This document shows positions 45,540 through 55,740 of a stretch of 64,000 bases of DNA, in pieces; the stretch's first letter is position 1; every line of letters starts with the position of its first letter. Source of the DNA: Mycobacterium sp. AT1 (GTDB lineage: Bacteria > Actinomycetota > Actinomycetes > Mycobacteriales > Mycobacteriaceae); assembly GCF_002043095.1 (NCBI RefSeq), contig NZ_MVOC01000018.1:62001-126000 (forward strand), in the 5' to 3' direction. A model generated the notes under the pieces. The model was not told the DNA's origin. It searched no databases and was given only the letters and a program-made list of their open reading frames with translations. Both the position numbers and the translations under genes were made by a program.

Positions 45540-45944
45540 TTACTGCCAACCGTCGGGGCGCCAGCACACCCAGTCGATCTCGACGAGCGCACCGACCGCG
45601 AGCCCGGTCACCCCGACGCAGGTCCTGGAGGGCAGCCGGTCCGGAAACCAGGCGGCGTAGGCCGCGTTGAACGCCTCGTAGTCGTCCCAGTCCATCAGGA
45701 ACGCGCGGACCGACACGACGTCGGCCAGCCCACCTCCGCATAGCTCGGTGACGCGCAACAGGTTGCGTAGCACCTGGTCGGTCTGGGCGGCCACCTCGGT
45801 GCCGACGACGGCGCCGTCCACCCCGGTCGGCATCTGGCCGGTCACGTAGAGCGTCTGCCCCGCGGCGGTGGCGTGGACGAAGGGGGCGACGCCCGGCGGC
45901 ACGCCGTCGGCGGGAGTGAAGGTGAATGCGCGAATGCCGGTCAT
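45540..45944 (-). CDS. Rid (YjgF/RidA) family protein
   Basis: This 134-residue Rid protein belongs to a family of enamine/imine deaminases. Arg107 in SRTCVGVTGL aligns with the catalytic arginine and Glu122 is also kept. Rid proteins remove reactive 2-aminoacrylate or act on pathway-specific imines. ATG 45944 overlaps the stop of the acetamidase-like gene (ATGA), so it may work in the same pathway, for example on amide or imine intermediates. That link is inferred. Confidence 0.85.
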   Translation of the reverse strand: MTGIRAFTFTPADGVPPGVAPFVHATAAGQTLYVTGQMPTGVDGAVVGTEVAAQTDQVLRNLLRVTELCGGGLADVVSVRAFLMDWDDYEAFNAAYAAWFPDRLPSRTCVGVTGLAVGALVEIDWVCWRPDGWQ

Positions 45945-46969
45945 CCGGCGACCCGCCAACTCGGGAAGCACCGCTTGTCGATCCGGCCGTGCACTCCCTG
46001 GCGTTGATCGACGACCTGGGTGACCGTGAAGTCGACGGCGACCGACATGAACGAGTACGCGTCCGCAGCCGTCAGACCGAAATGCTCTTGCAAGACGTCG
46101 AGAGTTCTCACCGCGGCGGCCTTCATCGCTTCGTCCAGCGTGTCACCGAACCCGTGCACCACCAGGTCCGTCGACGTCTCGAGCACCGGCACCGTGAACG
46201 GCAGATCCCGGCGAATGGTCACGCGCAACAGTCCGTTCAGCGACGCCTCCAGTGCAGTCCCGCTGACCTCACCGTCGCCCTGCGAGACGTGTGGGTCCCC
46301 AACTGACAGCAGCGCGCCGTCCACCTGGACGGGAAAGTACATTCGTCCACCCGCTCCGATCCGCCAGTCGTCGACGTTGCCCCCATGATCGCCGGGCGGC
46401 ACCGACGACACCCGCAGCGGCTCGGCGGGCGCAACCCCCATTGTGCCGAAGTGCGGCCGTAGTGGGATGACCACACCTGGCAACGCAGGCTCACGGGCCG
46501 CGGCGTCAGGGGGCACGATCGTGCCCGGCTGGTCGGCCAGTGGAGTCGTGGTCCAGTCGTAGCCGAAGACCGCACGTCCGAGCAGTGCGTCGGGGTCCAG
46601 TTCGTAGATCGTGACGCGTTCGCCAGGAAGTACGTCGTAGAGGTGGCCCCAGTGTGCGGCGAGGTTCGAGCCATGTGGCAGCCGCGGAACGGCTTCCAAG
46701 ATGTCGACCTGCAGGACGTCCCCCGGTCGGGCACCCTCGACGGCGATGGGGCCGGTGAGCAGGTGCGGTCCCGGCCCTCGGTCGAGGACGGAGGCGAACA
46801 CTGCCGCGATGCCGTCGTCCATCAGCAAGTCGGGAGCGTCGCCAGCGTGATGGGTCAGCGTCTCGATCTGGATCAAGTCACCGGAGGCCACGACCACTGC
46901 CGGGGGCAACCGCGGATCGAAGAAGCCCCAGTGCACCGTCGACGGCGTGGCGGGCAAGAAGTGGTGCAT
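45941..46969 (-). CDS. Acetamidase/formamidase family protein
   Basis: This 342-residue protein begins MHHFLPATPSTVHWGFFD, typical of the FmdA_AmdA family that hydrolyses formamide, acetamide or similar small amides. Metal-binding positions are suggested by HHAGDAPDLL, RPHFGTMGV, PPGDHGGNVD and DPHVSQGDGEVSG. The in-frame extension to 47059 is arginine-rich and would overlap the divergent gene promoter, so it is rejected. It is coupled to the Rid gene and divergent from the DapB-like gene. Confidence 0.87.
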   Translation of the reverse strand: MHHFLPATPSTVHWGFFDPRLPPAVVVASGDLIQIETLTHHAGDAPDLLMDDGIAAVFASVLDRGPGPHLLTGPIAVEGARPGDVLQVDILEAVPRLPHGSNLAAHWGHLYDVLPGERVTIYELDPDALLGRAVFGYDWTTTPLADQPGTIVPPDAAAREPALPGVVIPLRPHFGTMGVAPAEPLRVSSVPPGDHGGNVDDWRIGAGGRMYFPVQVDGALLSVGDPHVSQGDGEVSGTALEASLNGLLRVTIRRDLPFTVPVLETSTDLVVHGFGDTLDEAMKAAAVRTLDVLQEHFGLTAADAYSFMSVAVDFTVTQVVDQRQGVHGRIDKRCFPSWRVAG

Positions 46970-47049
46970 CCGGCGATCATGCCAGCGGACGACCGCCACG
47001 GCGCGGCGACGAAGTCGAGGATTCGCCCCGCTGGTGGACACCTCGCGAA

Positions 47050-47055
47050 TAGTGT
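47050..47055 (+). promoter_or_regulatory. -10 hexamer for the DapB-like gene
   Basis: TAGTGT ends 6 bases before ATG 47062, which is leaderless spacing. No Shine-Dalgarno sequence is present. Confidence 0.5.
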
Positions 47056-47061
47056 CCACTC

Positions 47062-48120
47062 ATGACTTCGACGACCAATCGGCCGCTCCGGGTGATCCAG
47101 TGGACCACCGGCAACATCGGGAAGCGTTCGCTGCACGCCATCATCGGCCGCGACGACATGGAGCTGGTCGGGGTGTACGCCCACGGCGCCGACAAGGTGG
47201 GGGTCGACGCCGCCGACCTCGCCGGGCTCACCGAGCCCACGGGAGTCACCGCGACCGACGACGTCGACGCCCTCATCGCCCTGAAGCCCGACGCGTGCTG
47301 CTACAACCCGCTGTGGCCCAGCGTCGACGAGCTGGTCCGTCTGCTCGAGGCGGGCGTCAACGTCTGCTCCAGCGCCGCCTGGATCACCGGCGGCAAGCAG
47401 AGCCCCGATGACCGGGAGCGAATCGAGAAAGCTTGTATCGCAGGCAATTCCACGATCTTCGGCAGCGGCGCCCACCCCGGCATGACCAACATGGTGGGGA
47501 TGGTGCTCTCGGGCGCCTGCGAAGACGTCGACCAGATCCGGATCACCGAGTCGGTGGACTGTTCGACCTACGAGTCGGCGGGCACCCAGGCGGCCATGGG
47601 CTTCGGCCAGGACCCGGAGACGCCGGGGCTCGCCGAGAGCGTGCGACGCGAGAGCGAGGTGTTCGCCGAGTCCGCGGCGATGATGGCAGACGCGATCGGC
47701 GCCACCCTTGACCGGCTGACCTTCGACGTCGAGTTCACCACCGCCACGGGCGATTCCGACCTCGGCTTCATGACGATCCCCAAGGGCACCGTCGCTGGCG
47801 TCTTCGGCTATCACCGAGGCTGGGTCGGCGAGAAGAACGTCGTCAGCGTCGGATTCAACTGGACGATGGGCGATCACGTCACCCCACCCAAGCCGCTGGA
47901 ACACGGTCACGTCATCCAGGTGTTCGGCACGCCCAACATGCGTACCGTGCTGCATTGCCTGCCGCCCAAGGAGTGGACCGAGCCTGGCTTCATGGGTCTC
48001 GGGATGATCTACACCGCGATGCCGGTGACCAACGCCGTGCCCGCGGTGGTCGCCGCGGCGCCGGGGATCGTCACCCTCAAGGACCTGCCGCCCGTCACCG
48101 GACGCGCGCGGCGAGCGTGA
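47062..48120 (+). CDS. Dihydrodipicolinate-reductase-like oxidoreductase
   Basis: This 352-residue protein has an N-terminal Rossmann domain starting RVIQWTTGNIGKRSLHAII, of the DapB-N-like type found in many mycobacterial proteins outside lysine synthesis. The middle holds GSGAHPGMTNMVGMVLSG. It likely reduces or oxidises a carbonyl or imine with NAD(P)H. It is not the lysine-pathway DapB, which is much shorter. Its 3' end overlaps the opposing gene by 26 bases. Confidence 0.8.
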   Translation: MTSTTNRPLRVIQWTTGNIGKRSLHAIIGRDDMELVGVYAHGADKVGVDAADLAGLTEPTGVTATDDVDALIALKPDACCYNPLWPSVDELVRLLEAGVNVCSSAAWITGGKQSPDDRERIEKACIAGNSTIFGSGAHPGMTNMVGMVLSGACEDVDQIRITESVDCSTYESAGTQAAMGFGQDPETPGLAESVRRESEVFAESAAMMADAIGATLDRLTFDVEFTTATGDSDLGFMTIPKGTVAGVFGYHRGWVGEKNVVSVGFNWTMGDHVTPPKPLEHGHVIQVFGTPNMRTVLHCLPPKEWTEPGFMGLGMIYTAMPVTNAVPAVVAAAPGIVTLKDLPPVTGRARRA

Positions 48121-48715
48121 CCACACCCGCACCGTCCAGGTCGGCCAGCGCGTCGGGGCGGCCGGCCATGACCATCAACAGCGCCTCGCCGGTGCCGCGC
48201 ACCTCGAGGCCCTTCCCGTGCGACCAGCCGACGTCGGTGGCGACGAGCCGCACCCCGCGGGCGCGCCACGCACCGCGAATCGTCGGCGCGTAACGGACGA
48301 AGTCCAGCGCCGCGCACAGACGCTCGGCGGGAATCCGACGGGGCAGCCGCAGCGGCCGCCGGATGTCTTGCTGGTGAATCATGTTGTCGGTCAGCGCAAC
48401 CCGGCCGCCAAAGGCGCCACCGAGACCGTGGGGTTCGGCGTTGTCCCGCAGGATGCCGACGAGTCGATCGGTCGGGTGTTCGGCCAGCGCGGCGACCGCG
48501 AGAGCGTTGATCCGGTCGGTCTGCAGCCTGCCCTTGACGAACCGTGTCGCCAACTCGCGCGCCGTCAGGCCTTCGAAGCTGACGCAGTGAGCCACGACGT
48601 CGCGCACCGACCACCCCGCGCACAGCGACGGGTGGTTCCACTGCTCGGGCGTCAGACCGCTCAGGAAGTCGGCGAACTCCTCGCGCTCCCCGCGAGCCAG
48701 ATCCAGTGGTGTCAC
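48095..48715 (-). CDS. Maleylpyruvate isomerase-like (mycothiol-dependent/DinB-fold) protein
   Basis: This 206-residue protein carries the MDMPI N-terminal domain: WNHPSLCAGWSVRDVVAHCV and later LTDNMIHQQDIRRPL. The metal-binding His positions of this DinB-like fold are visible. Such proteins use mycothiol in isomerase or transferase reactions. GTG start with AGGAGG about 6 bases upstream. It lies 9 bases after the DegV-like gene and may be the last gene of the nadD-to-degV operon. Confidence 0.82.
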   Translation of the reverse strand: MTPLDLARGEREEFADFLSGLTPEQWNHPSLCAGWSVRDVVAHCVSFEGLTARELATRFVKGRLQTDRINALAVAALAEHPTDRLVGILRDNAEPHGLGGAFGGRVALTDNMIHQQDIRRPLRLPRRIPAERLCAALDFVRYAPTIRGAWRARGVRLVATDVGWSHGKGLEVRGTGEALLMVMAGRPDALADLDGAGVVTLAARVR

Positions 48716-48724
48716 TGCGCCTCC

Positions 48725-49561
48725 TCAGTCGTCCAGCGTCACGCAGACTCCGATCGCTCCGCCGCCGACGTGCACGGAGAGCACCGGACCCATGTCGGTG
48801 ACGGACATCGAATTCACCTGTGGCAGCCGGGTGGTCAGCGCCGCCCCGATCTCTGCGGCGCCGTCGTGGTTGTCGACGTGGTGCACGGCGAGCGTCGCCG
48901 GATGGTCGCCGACGACCTCGGCCACCGCGTCGACCAGCGCGGCATGCGCCTTGGACACCGTGCGGATGCGCTGGGACAGCACCAACCGGCCGTCCACGTC
49001 GAGGCACAGCAGCGGCTTCAGTGACAGCGCCGTACCCAACCACGAAGCGGCAGTGCCGATCCGGCCACTGCGCCGCAGGTTGTCCAGCTTATGGACGACG
49101 ATGAACGCATGACCGCGGGGCACCGCCGCTCGCGCCGCGGACTCGACCGCGTCGAGGTTCCCTCCGTCGGCCGCCGCCCGCGCCGCGGCCAGCGCGACGA
49201 ACCCGACACCGGCTGCCGCCGACCGTGAATTCACCACGCGCACAGCAGAACCGAATTCGCGTGCCGCCCCGACGGCCGAGCTGAACGTGCTCGACAGCGC
49301 CGCGGACAGGTGCACCGCGACGACGCCGTCACCGCCGCTGTCGGCCAACGCTTGCCGGTAGACCTCCGACAGGTCGGCAGGCGTGGCACCTGCGGTCGTG
49401 GCGTGCGGCTTGTCGTGGACGTCGTAGGGCACGTCGTCGACTTGGTCGAGCAGGTCAAGGCCGTCGACCAGCACGTGCAGCGGAACCTGTCGAATCCCCC
49501 ACCGCTGCATCAGGTCTGGGTCCAACCTGGCCGACGAGTCGGTGACCACGATGACCGCCAC
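48725..49561 (-). CDS. DegV family fatty-acid-binding protein
   Basis: This 278-residue DegV protein (FakB-like) has the N-terminal VIVVTDSSARLD, which binds the lipid carboxylate with Ser residues, and HAFIVVHKLDNLRRSGRIG plus LKPLLCLDVDGRL. DegV proteins bind a single fatty acid and present it to a kinase in some bacteria. The GTG start at 49561 lies 2 bases after the octT stop. It matches Rv2417c. It may supply acyl chains to a neighbouring step, but this is inference. Confidence 0.9.
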   Translation of the reverse strand: MAVIVVTDSSARLDPDLMQRWGIRQVPLHVLVDGLDLLDQVDDVPYDVHDKPHATTAGATPADLSEVYRQALADSGGDGVVAVHLSAALSSTFSSAVGAAREFGSAVRVVNSRSAAAGVGFVALAAARAAADGGNLDAVESAARAAVPRGHAFIVVHKLDNLRRSGRIGTAASWLGTALSLKPLLCLDVDGRLVLSQRIRTVSKAHAALVDAVAEVVGDHPATLAVHHVDNHDGAAEIGAALTTRLPQVNSMSVTDMGPVLSVHVGGGAIGVCVTLDD

Positions 49562-49563
49562 GC

Positions 49564-50307
49564 TCAGCCGCCCGAGTCCACGGTCGTCACGCCCGCCTCG
49601 GCGAGACCCTTGATCATCAGGTCGGCCACCGCTTGGTGCGCCTCGAAGTTCCAGTGGATGCCGTCGGGGTTGCCGCGACCGCTCATCACCTCGTCGCCCA
49701 CCGCCGCCTTGAGGTCGACGATCGGCACGCCGTGCCGACGTCCCCAGTCGGTGATCGCGGTGACCGTGGCGTCGCGCCATCGGTGGGACTTGCCGTAGGT
49801 CTCGGCAACGTGGACCGACGGGATACACGCGACGAACGGGATGCCCGGTCGGTTGAAGTCGATTGCGGCGCGGGTCTGTTCGAGGTAGTCCGCGCTCAGA
49901 TGGGCGGGCAGCGCCGGCCTGGCCACCGGTGACAACCTCGGCTGCACCCAGCCGTATCCGTCGCGCGCCCACCGGCGAAACAACGGCGGCCGCACGTAGC
50001 GGATCAGCTCGCGAACGGCGGTCGGCAGCGGCGACGGCAGTGAATCCATCCCGCACGTCGCGAAGACCACCGCGCCGGCTCGCGGCAGCGCCGCCCAAGA
50101 GCGCGGATCCTGGATCGCCGCCCACCAGACGTCACGGCACGTCCAACCGATGCGTCCAATCAGCTCCAGATCCCAATCGAGTTGGGAGGCAACGATGTTC
50201 GGCCAGATCCGCGGGTCGTCGGCAGGTAGCCCGCCGTTGGGCCCGTAGTAGGACAGCGAGTCGCAAAAGACGAGCAGTGTCTTCCGAGGCAACTCGCTAG
50301 AGGACAT
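49564..50307 (-). CDS. octT: Diglucosylglycerate octanoyltransferase OctT
   Basis: This 247-residue SGNH-fold acyltransferase has the nucleophile in FCDSLSYYG (Ser17), an oxyanion region, and the C-terminal Asp/His pair in [10 protein letters not shown]. In mycobacteria Rv2418c octanoylates diglucosylglycerate, an early step in methylglucose lipopolysaccharide synthesis. The start overlaps the gpgP stop by 11 bases, coupling it to the phosphatase that makes the glucosylglycerate precursor. Confidence 0.88.
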   Translation of the reverse strand: MSSSELPRKTLLVFCDSLSYYGPNGGLPADDPRIWPNIVASQLDWDLELIGRIGWTCRDVWWAAIQDPRSWAALPRAGAVVFATCGMDSLPSPLPTAVRELIRYVRPPLFRRWARDGYGWVQPRLSPVARPALPAHLSADYLEQTRAAIDFNRPGIPFVACIPSVHVAETYGKSHRWRDATVTAITDWGRRHGVPIVDLKAAVGDEVMSGRGNPDGIHWNFEAHQAVADLMIKGLAEAGVTTVDSGG

Positions 50308-50977
50308 CGTTGGCGACCTGGGCCGAGGCGTTCCACACGTCAAGCCGCCATCGGACGTCCCGCGGCGCCGCGTCGTCGTCGGAATGTCCGGACAGCTGCA
50401 CCCAACTCGCGTTGCCCATGCCGCCGAGCACCGGCCAGTTGTCCACCGGCAGGTCCAGCAGTGCGGCCGTCAGCGCGGCGATCAGCCCACCGTGGGCCAC
50501 CAGGACGACCGGCCGGTCCGAGGCACCCCCGGCGCCTGCGGAGCCCCAGTCGCCGAGCCCGGTGAGGAGTTCCTCGACCACCGGCATGCTGCGCTCGGCC
50601 ACGTCGACCCGGCTCTCGCCGCCGTGCGGAGCCCACCTGGCGTCGTCGCGCCACGCGAGGCGAGCCCCCGGCGCGACGTCGTCCACCTCGAGGTGGGTCA
50701 GGCCCTGCCAGTCACCGAGGTGCGTCTCGCGAAGCCTGGTGTCGACGGACACGTCCACTCCGCTGAGCTCGGCGAGCGCCGTCGCGGTGTCGAGCGCACG
50801 GCGCAGGTCCGAGGACACGATCGCCAACGGCTCACGCTTGGCCAGCACCTCGGCGGCCGCGGCTGCCTGTTCCCGGCCGAGGGTGCTCAGGTCGGTGTCG
50901 AGTTGGCCCTGCATGCGGTTGCCTGCGTTGTACTCCGTCTGGCCGTGGCGCAGCAGCACCAGGCGGCGCACCTTCAC
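50297..50977 (-). CDS. gpgP: Glucosyl-3-phosphoglycerate phosphatase GpgP
   Basis: This 226-residue histidine phosphatase has Arg10-His11-Gly12 in [19 protein letters not shown], and the second catalytic His in LVAHGGL. It dephosphorylates glucosyl-3-phosphoglycerate to glucosylglycerate for methylglucose lipopolysaccharides. The GTG start at 50977 overlaps the rsfS stop (GTGA). The frame runs on upstream but that is antisense-like noise. It corresponds to Rv2419c. Confidence 0.92.
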   Translation of the reverse strand: MKVRRLVLLRHGQTEYNAGNRMQGQLDTDLSTLGREQAAAAAEVLAKREPLAIVSSDLRRALDTATALAELSGVDVSVDTRLRETHLGDWQGLTHLEVDDVAPGARLAWRDDARWAPHGGESRVDVAERSMPVVEELLTGLGDWGSAGAGGASDRPVVLVAHGGLIAALTAALLDLPVDNWPVLGGMGNASWVQLSGHSDDDAAPRDVRWRLDVWNASAQVANDVL

Positions 50978-51342
50978 TGGGGGCCGTCCAGGTCGACGGG
51001 GATCACCGGGCAGTCCCGCCACAGCCGGTCGAGGGCGTAGAAGTTGCGCTCGTCCTGATGCTGAATGTGGGCCACGATGTCGATGTAGTCGAGCAGCACC
51101 CACCGACCCTCGCGCGTGCCTTCGCGGCGGGCGGGCTTGTACCCGGCCAGCCGCATCTTCTCCTCGACCTCGTCGACGATCGCGTTGACCTGCCGGTCGT
51201 TGGACGCCGAGGCGACGACGAAGCAGTCGGTGATGACGAGCTGGTCGGAGACGTCGATGACGACGATGTCGTCGGCGAGCTTGGCCGACGCCGCCTTGGC
51301 GGCGATGGTGGCCATGTGGATGGCTTCTGCATTGGCGGTCAT
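50974..51342 (-). CDS. rsfS: Ribosomal silencing factor RsfS
   Basis: This 122-residue RsfS binds L14 and blocks joining of 30S and 50S subunits when nutrients are low. The motifs [40 protein letters not shown] and [10 protein letters not shown] are typical. It overlaps nadD (ATGA at 51339-51342) and gpgP. It is Rv2420c. Confidence 0.96.
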   Translation of the reverse strand: MTANAEAIHMATIAAKAASAKLADDIVVIDVSDQLVITDCFVVASASNDRQVNAIVDEVEEKMRLAGYKPARREGTREGRWVLLDYIDIVAHIQHQDERNFYALDRLWRDCPVIPVDLDGPQ

Positions 51343-51977
51343 GCGTGGTGTTCCTTTGTCGCGTGAGCTGTCGCGGGATAGAGACCGCGCTTGGTGACGT
51401 ACTGGACGACGCCGTCGGGTACCAGGTACCAGATGGGTCTGCCGAGTTCTGCTCGCCTTCGGCAGTCACTCGACGAGATCGCCAAGGCAGGGACTTCGAC
51501 GAGTTTGAGCGAGCCGGCGGGCAGTTCCTTCATCGCGGCCTCGATGTGTTCGGCGTCGAGTTCGTAGCCGGGCCGGCTGACGCCGATGAAGCGCGCCAGG
51601 GAGAAGAGGTCTTCCCAGTTCTGCCACGACAGGATCGAGCCGAGGGCGTCGGCCCCGGTGATGAAGTACAGGTCGGCGTCGGGATTGAGCGCGGCGAGGT
51701 CGCGCAGCGTGTCCTTGGTGTAGGTGGCACCACCGCGGTCGATGTCGACCCGGCTGACCGAGAAGCGCGGGTTGGCCGCGGTGGCGATGACCGTCATCAG
51801 GTAGCGGTCCTCCGCGGCGGTGACCGTGCGATCGCGTTTCTGCCAGGGCTGACCGGTGGGGACGAAGACGACCTCGTCGAGGGCGAACAGGTCGGCCACC
51901 TCACTGGCCGCGACGAGGTGGCCGTTGTGGATGGGATCGAACGTGCCGCCCATCACCCCCAGCCTGCGTCGAGTCAC
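51339..51977 (-). CDS. nadD: Nicotinate-nucleotide adenylyltransferase NadD
   Basis: NadD makes nicotinate adenine dinucleotide from nicotinate mononucleotide and ATP. The 212-residue protein has [11 protein letters not shown] at 10-20 and ISSSDCRRR near 182, the two nucleotidyltransferase motifs. The GTG start at 51977 is preferred ([11 protein letters not shown]); TAAGCT lies 8 bases upstream. It heads nadD-rsfS-gpgP-octT-degV. Upstream lies the palindromic repeat at 52021-52082. Confidence 0.95.
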   Translation of the reverse strand: MTRRRLGVMGGTFDPIHNGHLVAASEVADLFALDEVVFVPTGQPWQKRDRTVTAAEDRYLMTVIATAANPRFSVSRVDIDRGGATYTKDTLRDLAALNPDADLYFITGADALGSILSWQNWEDLFSLARFIGVSRPGYELDAEHIEAAMKELPAGSLKLVEVPALAISSSDCRRRAELGRPIWYLVPDGVVQYVTKRGLYPATAHATKEHHA

Positions 51978-52020
51978 GAATAGGCAGCTTACGGGAGCGA
52001 TCGACGACGCCATCCTTCGC

Positions 52021-52082
52021 GCCGAACGTGGACTTTTGCCACGCCGTCGGGCCGAACACCGTGGCAGAAGTCCACGTTCGGC
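52021..52082. repeat. Long palindromic repeat, copy 1
   Basis: Two 22-base arms (52021-52042 and 52061-52082) are inverted with one mismatch, which is a G-U pair in RNA, around an 18-base loop. It sits 7 bases after the VWA gene stop and 44 bases before nadD. A related copy lies at 62331-62408. It may act as a terminator or be a mobile palindromic element. Confidence 0.8.
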
Positions 52083-52088
52083 GGAGGT

Positions 52089-53536
52089 TTAGACGGGAAG
52101 CAGCTGATCGATCACCGCGGCGAGCTGCTTTGCCGACCGGCACTCGTGCATCGGGATGACGCCGTCATACCGCGGCACCGCGGAATCGCCGCTGCCCCAC
52201 AGGTGCTTGGGCTCGGGGTTGAGCCAGTGGGCGTGCCTGCTCGCGGCCACCATGTGGGACAGGAGGGCGACTTCCGGGTTGCGGTAGTTGTTGCGCCCGT
52301 CCCCGAGAACCAGCAGCGAGCTCCGCGGGGACAGCACGCTCGGGTACTTGTCGAGGAACGACACGAACGCGTGCCCGTAGTCGGAGTGACCGTCGCGGGT
52401 GTACACCCCGGCTTCCCTGGTGATGCGCTGAACGGCGACCGCCAGGTCGGAGTCGGGACCGAACATCTCGGTGACCTCGTCGGTGGTGTCGATGAACGCG
52501 AAGACGCGGACCCGGGAGAACTGCTGACGCAGCGCGTTGACCAGGAGCAGCGTGAAGTGGCTGAAACCGGCCACCGAGCCGGAGACGTCGCACAGCACGA
52601 CGAGTTCCGGCCGTGCGGGGCGCGGCTTCTTCAGCACGACTTCGATCGGGACCCCACCGGTGGACATCGACTTGCGCAGCGTCTTGCGCAGGTCGATCTG
52701 GCCGGCCCTCGACCGTCGGCGGCGGGCGGCCAGCCGCGAGGCCAGCGTCCTCGCCAGCGGCGAGACCACGCGGCGCATCTCGCGAAGTTGCTCTCCGGAG
52801 GCACGGAGGAACTCGACGTTCTCGGCGAGTTGCGGAATGCCGTAGGTCTGGACGTGTTTGCGCCCCAGTTGCTCGGCGGTCCGGCGTTTGGTCTCGGCCT
52901 CGACCATGTGACGCAGCTGGGCAATGCGCTTGGCGGCCATCGCCTTCGCGATCTGTTCCTGGGTCGGGGTGGGCTCATCGCCGTAGGGGGCCAACAGCCC
53001 GGCGAGGAGCTTGCCCTCCAGCTCGTCGAGAGCCATCGCCTTGAGCGCCTGATACGACGAGTAGGACGGCCCTCGGCTGGAGCTGTACTTGCCGAACGCC
53101 TCGACGATTTGGGCGACCATCGCGGCCAAGCGGTCGTCGACCGTTGCCATGTCCTCGTTGCCCGCCAGCATCTCGACCAGCGCGGCCCGTAGCGCCTCGG
53201 CGTCCTGGCTCGGCGCGGCGTCCCGCGGTTCGGCCTCGTCGGCTTCGTCGTCGTCGACGACGGTGCGCGCACCGAGCGCGGCAGGAAACCACAGATCGAA
53301 CATCGCGTCATAGGTGCTGCGGTGATCCGGGCGCCGAAGCACCGCGCACGCCAGCCCTTCGCGCAGCACTTCGCGGTCACCGAGTCCGAGCACCGTCATC
53401 ACCTGGCCCGCGTCCACCGTCTCCGACGGACCGACCGCGATGCCGACGCCGCGCAGCGCCTCGACGAACTCCACCAGGTGTCCCGGGACTCCATGCGGCG
53501 CAAGGGGTTGCGGCGGGCTGGTGCGACGGACTGCCA

Positions 53537-53537
<1 letters not shown>
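52089..53537 (-). CDS. VWA domain protein (Rv2425c-like)
   Basis: This 482-residue protein has a C-terminal von Willebrand A domain with the MIDAS motif DVSGSVAGF near 315 and helical N-terminal regions. Its ATG shares the A of the MoxR TGA (TGATG), so MoxR and VWA proteins are made together. In this family MoxR ATPases act as chaperones that load metal or remodel a target with a VWA partner. The target here is not known. ATG 53537 (MAVRRTSPPQPLAPHG) is preferred over the much longer open frame. Confidence 0.9.
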
Positions 53538-54412
<875 letters not shown>

Positions 54413-54429
54413 GTGGTGGTTACTCCTAG

Positions 54430-55683
54430 CTAGGAAGGCCGGGTGTGGCCGTTGGGCGAGCCCCACACGATCCACTTGGTCGAGGTCAACTCCGACAGCC
54501 CCATCGGACCTCTGGCGTGCAGCTTCTGGGTGGAGATGCCGATTTCGGCACCGAACCCGAACTGCTCACCGTCGGTGAAGGCCGTCGACGCGTTGACCAT
54601 CACCGCGGCGGCGTCCACCCGTTCGGTGAAACGTTGTGCCGCAGCCAAATTCGTGGTCACGATGGCCTCGGTGTGTCCCGTGCCGTACTCGTTGACGTGG
54701 TCGACCGCGGCGTCGACTCCGTCCACGACGGCTACGGCGATGTCCATCGAGAGGAATTCGGCGCGCAGTTCCTCCTCGGTGGGATCGAGGTGGACCGTGA
54801 CGCCGGCGTCCTGGAGGGCGCCCACCAGCCTCGGCAGCGCGGTGTCCGCGATCGCGGAGTCGACCAGCAGGGTCTCCGCGGCGTTGCAGACGCTGGTGCG
54901 ACGAGTCTTGGAGTTCAACACGATTCGCTCGGCGACGTCGAGGTCGGCGGCCTCGTGCACGAAGACGTGGCAATTGCCGACACCCGTCTCGATGGTCGGC
55001 ACGGTCGCGTCGCGGACCACCGCGTCGATCAGCCCGGCTCCCCCACGCGGGATGACGACGTCGACCAGGCCGCGGGCCTGGATCAGGTGCGTGACGCTGG
55101 CGCGATCGGCACTGGGCAGCAACTGCACGGCGTCCTCGGGCAACCGTTCGCCAAGCAGGGCCATCCGCAGCGCCGACACCAGCGCCGCATTCGACTGAGC
55201 CGCCGACGAGCTGCCGCGCAGCAGCGCCGCGTTGCCCGACTTCAACGTGAGCCCGAATGCGTCGACCGTGACGTTGGGCCTGCCCTCGTAGACCATGCCG
55301 ACGACCCCGAGCGGCACGCGTTGCTGACGGATCTGCAGGCCGTTGGCCAGGGTGCTGCCGCGGAGCACCTCACCGACCGGGTCGGGCAGGCCTGCGACCT
55401 GCCGAAGACCTGACGCGATACCCTCCACGCGCTGAGGACTCAGCGCCAGGCGGTCCAGCATGGACTCGGGAGTGCCTGCGGCCCTTGCGGTTTCGAGATC
55501 GGCGGCGTTCGCCGCCAGCACCTCGTGCACCCGAGCCAACACCGAGTCGGCCGCGGCGTGCAACGCCCGGTTCTTCGTCTCCGTGTTCAGCGTCGCAAGG
55601 GTGCGCGCGGCGACGCGCGCCCGCCGGGCGGCGTCGTGAATCTGGTCGCGCAGATTCGTCGTGGGAGGAGCCTCAACGCTCAT
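54430..55683 (-). CDS. proA: Gamma-glutamyl phosphate reductase ProA
   Basis: ProA makes glutamate-5-semialdehyde, the second step of proline synthesis. The 417-residue protein has the aldehyde-dehydrogenase fold with catalytic Cys266 in [22 protein letters not shown] and the family segment [20 protein letters not shown]. It lies 17 bases before moxR on the same strand. Its partner proB is about 7 kb away, near obg, as in M. tuberculosis. Confidence 0.97.
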   Translation of the reverse strand: MSVEAPPTTNLRDQIHDAARRARVAARTLATLNTETKNRALHAAADSVLARVHEVLAANAADLETARAAGTPESMLDRLALSPQRVEGIASGLRQVAGLPDPVGEVLRGSTLANGLQIRQQRVPLGVVGMVYEGRPNVTVDAFGLTLKSGNAALLRGSSSAAQSNAALVSALRMALLGERLPEDAVQLLPSADRASVTHLIQARGLVDVVIPRGGAGLIDAVVRDATVPTIETGVGNCHVFVHEAADLDVAERIVLNSKTRRTSVCNAAETLLVDSAIADTALPRLVGALQDAGVTVHLDPTEEELRAEFLSMDIAVAVVDGVDAAVDHVNEYGTGHTEAIVTTNLAAAQRFTERVDAAAVMVNASTAFTDGEQFGFGAEIGISTQKLHARGPMGLSELTSTKWIVWGSPNGHTRPS

Positions 55684-55727
55684 TAGTGCAGCTTATCGAG
55701 GTATGCCGCGAATGGCCCCTTCGGGGT

Positions 55728-55733
55728 TACGGT
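55728..55733 (+). promoter_or_regulatory. -10 hexamer for rbsK
   Basis: TACGGT ends 7 bases before GTG 55741, suggesting a leaderless rbsK mRNA. Confidence 0.45.
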
Positions 55734-55740
55734 AGGCGGC

